Below, one piece after another: positions 14,146 to 16,769 of a DNA stretch of 16,769 bases (positions are counted from its first letter, which is position 1; each line of letters begins with the position of its first letter). The translations under genes and the position numbers were made by a program. The notes under the pieces are model-generated. The model saw nothing but the letters and a program-made list of their open reading frames with translations, ran no database searches and was not told the origin of the DNA. The stretch covers positions 1 to 16,769 of the forward strand of contig URRX01000015.1 in NCBI GenBank assembly GCA_900550345.1, read 5' to 3'. The stretch comes from an uncultured Anaerococcus sp. (GTDB lineage: Bacteria > Bacillota > Clostridia > Tissierellales > Peptoniphilaceae).

Positions 14146-14546
14146 TTCTCCTCCAAATCTTTTTTTGAAAAGTTATATGGAAGAATATCTTTTAGTCCAT
14201 ATATCTTATAATCTTCCACTGAGTTTGCAATTACGATTTTTGAATCTTCATCTAAAAATTCTGCCATAAATTGCCTGCAAACTCCACAAGGATAGGTCAT
14301 ATCACTATCTCCTGTAATTATTATTGTATCAATTTCCCTATCGCCTGCACTTATAGCTGATGATAAAGCAGATCTTTCTGCACAAAGCGTTACAGAATAG
14401 GCTGCATTTTCTATATTTACTCCCTTATAAATATTTCCTTTTTTTGTCAAAACCAAGCTTGACACTCTAAATTTCGAATAAGGTGAATAGGAATTTTTTT
14501 TATTTTCTATCGCTTCTTTTATCAATTCTTTTAAATCTTTTTTCAT
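14142..14546 (-). CDS. cdd: Cytidine deaminase
   Basis: This is 134 residues, a small homotetrameric zinc enzyme turning cytidine and deoxycytidine into uridine forms for pyrimidine salvage. The zinc ligands and catalytic Glu are clear: C55-A-E57 in TLCAERSAL and PCGVCRQF with Cys87 and Cys90. The N-terminal S-Y-S-P-Y-S-K-F/R motif is also present. It overlaps the DgkA-PAP2 gene by 4 nt (stop/start) and era by 3-4 nt. Confidence 0.97.
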   Translation of the reverse strand: MKKDLKELIKEAIENKKNSYSPYSKFRVSSLVLTKKGNIYKGVNIENAAYSVTLCAERSALSSAISAGDREIDTIIITGDSDMTYPCGVCRQFMAEFLDEDSKIVIANSVEDYKIYGLKDILPYNFSKKDLEEK

Positions 14547-15361
14547 GAAAATACTCCAAATATTAATAAGGCTGTAGCAGTTCCTAAACTTGCTCCCCTA
14601 ATTATTTCCGGTAGTGAATGAATATTTGCTTCAAACCTACTTTCTGCTACTATAATAGCAAGACCATAAAATACAAAAATTAAAAACCCTTCATCAACTC
14701 TCATAGCACCAATTGTTGCAAGACAAAAGGATATTGCTGTGTGTCCTGATACAAATCCACCATGAAAAGCCGTTCCATGACCCTTATAAAAAATCCCCTT
14801 AAAAAATATAGTAGAAATAATTACAATGGATACGGTTATAAGGGCAAGATGTGATGGTCTTCTAGAAATTCTTAATACAACTGATGATGAAAAATTTGCA
14901 ACCTTATCGAAAAATACCAAATAAGCAATAAAAAGTGTATTTAAAGCTGATACAAATGTTGCTGCTGCCGATAAGTCTTTGCTTGCTTTTGCTTCTTTAG
15001 ATTTTTTTCCTCCACCACCAAGATTTACTGCTTGTTCAAGTGAAGTATTTAAAAGCTCACAAGAAATTACAAAAGCTATTGAAAAAACCAAAAACATCAT
15101 TTCTACTCTAGATACATTTAAAAATAAGGAAATAAATAGTACAAGGATAGATGTCAAAACATGAAACTTCATATTTTTTTCATTATTTATTGCAAAAACA
15201 AGACCCTCAAAGGCATAATCAAATCCTTTTACAAATTTTTCACCAGGACTTTTTGATTTGGGGACATATTTTTGAGCTTGGTCTTCTTTTCTTTTTTCTT
15301 CCTTTAATTCTTCTTTTACCTGAGCTTTTATTTCTTCAATTAATTGTTTTTCATCTTTCAT
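14543..15361 (-). CDS. dgkA: Fused DgkA-type lipid kinase and PAP2 phosphatase
   Basis: This is 272 residues, twice the usual ~120-140 of a stand-alone DgkA. A charged N-terminus (1-40) precedes a DgkA domain at about 42-150 with the active-site string E102-x2-N105-T-x2-E109 and the later AKASKDLSAAA block; in Firmicutes this family phosphorylates undecaprenol (or diacylglycerol). The second half (about 160-272) is a PAP2-like lipid phosphatase: SGH at 205-207 and S-R-F-E-A-N-I-H (His 248). The first PAP2 motif is altered, reading KGHGTAFHG instead of K-x6-R-P. I count about eight membrane helices. It follows ybeY with a 4-nt overlap and precedes cdd, the normal dgkA place. I infer opposing or sequential steps in undecaprenyl phosphate recycling. 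Other Clostridia carry similar fusions as far as I recall. Confidence 0.9.
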   Translation of the reverse strand: MKDEKQLIEEIKAQVKEELKEEKRKEDQAQKYVPKSKSPGEKFVKGFDYAFEGLVFAINNEKNMKFHVLTSILVLFISLFLNVSRVEMMFLVFSIAFVISCELLNTSLEQAVNLGGGGKKSKEAKASKDLSAAATFVSALNTLFIAYLVFFDKVANFSSSVVLRISRRPSHLALITVSIVIISTIFFKGIFYKGHGTAFHGGFVSGHTAISFCLATIGAMRVDEGFLIFVFYGLAIIVAESRFEANIHSLPEIIRGASLGTATALLIFGVFS

Positions 15362-15822
15362 TTGAATACCCCAAGATTTTTCATAACTTGCTTTTCCTTA
15401 GATCTCATAATTTTTTTATCATCATCTTCCATGTGATCATATCCTAAAAGATGAAGAATTGAATGGCAGGTTAAATACATTATTTCTCTTTCAAAAGAAT
15501 GTCCCAATTCTTTTGCTTGTTTTCTTGCAACATCTGTGCAAATAACCACATCCCCAAGCATTAAATATGGTTTTTCTAATAAAGTTTCTCTATCTTCATT
15601 AAAAAAATCTTCTATAGGAAAAGATAAGACATCAGTAACCCTATCAATTTCCCTAAACTTATTATTCAATTCTCTTATTTTTTTCTCATCTACAAAAGAA
15701 AGTGATACTTCACATTTATTTTCATCTACATTTTCAACTTTTAAAACTTCTTTTATAACTTTTTCAATATCTTTTTGAAGGGACAAATTCTCATTTGTTG
15801 TATTATCTATTATTAATTTCAT
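15358..15822 (-). CDS. ybeY: Endoribonuclease YbeY
   Basis: This is a 154-residue metal-dependent single-strand endoribonuclease acting in 16S rRNA 3' end maturation and ribosome quality control. The signature H120-x3-H124-x5-H130 is in CHSILHLLGYDHMEDD, with the upstream block DRVTDVLSFP and LGDVVICTDVA. I chose the ATG at 15820-15822 (MKLIIDNTTN) because relatives begin there. A 19-codon extension to 15879 is possible but lies wholly in phoH sequence and looks like a basic shadow of it. The gene starts 20 nt inside the end of phoH and overlaps the next gene by 4 nt, the conserved phoH-ybeY-dgkA order. Confidence 0.95.
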   Translation of the reverse strand: MKLIIDNTTNENLSLQKDIEKVIKEVLKVENVDENKCEVSLSFVDEKKIRELNNKFREIDRVTDVLSFPIEDFFNEDRETLLEKPYLMLGDVVICTDVARKQAKELGHSFEREIMYLTCHSILHLLGYDHMEDDDKKIMRSKEKQVMKNLGVFK

Positions 15823-16769
15823 TTTTATTTTCTTTTTCCTTATCAGCCTTTTCATAAGCTTCGATAATTCTTTGAACAAGAGGATGTCTTACTACATCTA
15901 CTGCAGTAAATTCCATAAATTCTATTCCTCTCACATTTCTAAGAATTCTTGAGGCAGATTTTAAACCAGAATTTTTTCCGCGTGGCAAATCTACTTGAGT
16001 AATATCTCCAGTTATAATAGCCTTTGATCCATAACCAAGTCTTGTCAAAAACATCTTCATTTGTTCAAAAGTTGTATTTTGTGCCTCATCCAAAATTACA
16101 AAAGAATTATCAAGAGTTCTTCCTCTCATGTAAGCTAGTGGTGCAACTTCAATTACTCCTTTTTCAACTAAATTTTGATAAGTTTCAAAACCAAAAATTT
16201 CAAAAAGAGCATCATAAAGCGGTCTTAAATATGGATCGACCTTATCTTGCAAATCTCCTGGCAAAAATCCTAAACTTTCTCCAGCTTCAACCGCGGGTCT
16301 TGTAAGTATAATTCTATTTACTTCATTATTTTTAAAAGCTCTTATGGCCATAGCAACTGCTAAATAAGTTTTTCCTGTTCCTGCAGGTCCAATTCCAAAA
16401 ACAACATCATTATTGTTAATCATATTAACATAAGAATTTTGTCCTAAAGTTTTTGGCTTAATTGGTTTACCATTTGCAGTTGTAACAATCACTTGGTCCA
16501 ATGATGACTTTATAACTTCTTTGTTTTCAGAAACAAGCATATCAGAAAAATATTTTAATTTTTGAAAATCAATGTTTTTTTCTTTTTCTATAACTTCTAT
16601 TACTTCCTCAATAAGTTTTATGGCAAGTTTTACATTTACCTCTTCGCCCTTTAAACTTATATTTCCATTTTCAGTTTTTATTTTTACATCAAATCTATTT
16701 TCGATATATTTTCTATTTTTATCAAAATTTCCGAATAATCCCATAATTATATCGGTATTATTTATTTGT
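15803..16769 (-). CDS. phoH: PhoH-like ATPase, 5' end off the right edge
   Basis: This is a PhoH family P-loop NTPase with a role linked to RNA metabolism, conserved beside ybeY and era. Walker A is GPAGTGKT and Walker B ILDEAQ (about residues 119-126 and 217-222 counted from the internal ATG at 16744). The conserved TRPAVEAGESLGFLPGDLQD, PYLRPLYDAL, APLAYMRGRTL and DVVRHPLVQRII blocks are all present. An N-terminal KH-like part comes first. An ATG sits at 16744, but the frame stays open to the edge (reading INNTDII before MGLFGNFDKN), which matches the strand preceding L-F-G-N in homologues, and no ribosome binding site precedes that ATG. The true start is therefore just outside the window. 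Confidence 0.93.
   Translation of the reverse strand, partial: QINNTDIIMGLFGNFDKNRKYIENRFDVKIKTENGNISLKGEEVNVKLAIKLIEEVIEVIEKEKNIDFQKLKYFSDMLVSENKEVIKSSLDQVIVTTANGKPIKPKTLGQNSYVNMINNNDVVFGIGPAGTGKTYLAVAMAIRAFKNNEVNRIILTRPAVEAGESLGFLPGDLQDKVDPYLRPLYDALFEIFGFETYQNLVEKGVIEVAPLAYMRGRTLDNSFVILDEAQNTTFEQMKMFLTRLGYGSKAIITGDITQVDLPRGKNSGLKSASRILRNVRGIEFMEFTAVDVVRHPLVQRIIEAYEKADKEKENKNEINNR

Noticed and set aside
15823..15879. Longer YbeY start (19 extra residues)
   Set aside because: The extension is wholly within phoH, is unlike YbeY N-termini, and MKLIIDN fits the family start.
16742..16744. ATG at 16744 as the PhoH start
   Set aside because: No ribosome binding site, and the frame continues to the window edge with residues that fit the family's N-terminal strand.

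Overview
This is a low-GC Gram-positive (Firmicutes) chromosome segment. Gene content, AT-rich codon use and the order phoH, ybeY, dgkA, cdd, era, recO, glyQ, glyS, yqfL (the Bacillus/Clostridia order) suggest an anaerobic coccus of the Anaerococcus/Peptoniphilus type. The family-level guess is inference.

The right 9 kb (about 7995-16769, all minus strand) is housekeeping. It reads phoH (5' end beyond the right edge), ybeY, a DgkA-PAP2 fusion, cdd, era, recO, glyQ, glyS and a PPDK-regulatory kinase/phosphatase, mostly overlapping or spaced by about 10 nt, as expected of one translationally coupled operon. A 220-bp nested palindromic element fills the gap to the next pair, a GNAT acetyltransferase and guaA.

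The left 6.4 kb is accessory DNA attached to the 3' end of guaA. The last 11 bases of guaA including its stop (GAATGGGAGTA on the coding strand) recur exactly at 1955-1965. Each 11-mer is followed, on the side away from guaA, by a copy of a ~310-bp hairpin-rich repeat (1534-1844 and 6128-6444). I read this as two integrative elements stacked at the guaA attachment site. The inner element (about 1966-6450, 4.5 kb) carries a MOBP relaxase, a truncated MobC, an intact TraX-family gene, and decayed genes: an ABC ATPase, an FtsX-like permease, a small membrane protein and a small basic protein. It has no integrase, so it looks like a mobilizable remnant. The outer element (left of 1955) continues past the left edge and contains a caspase-like (C14) protease gene and a KilA-N gene broken by a stop codon.

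The points of most interest are the caspase-like protease, whose partners would lie off the left edge; the tandem guaA integration; and the duplicated repeat, in which one stem is kept with different sequence in the two copies and the exceptions to pairing are G-U pairs only on the minus strand, as expected of a minus-strand structured RNA.
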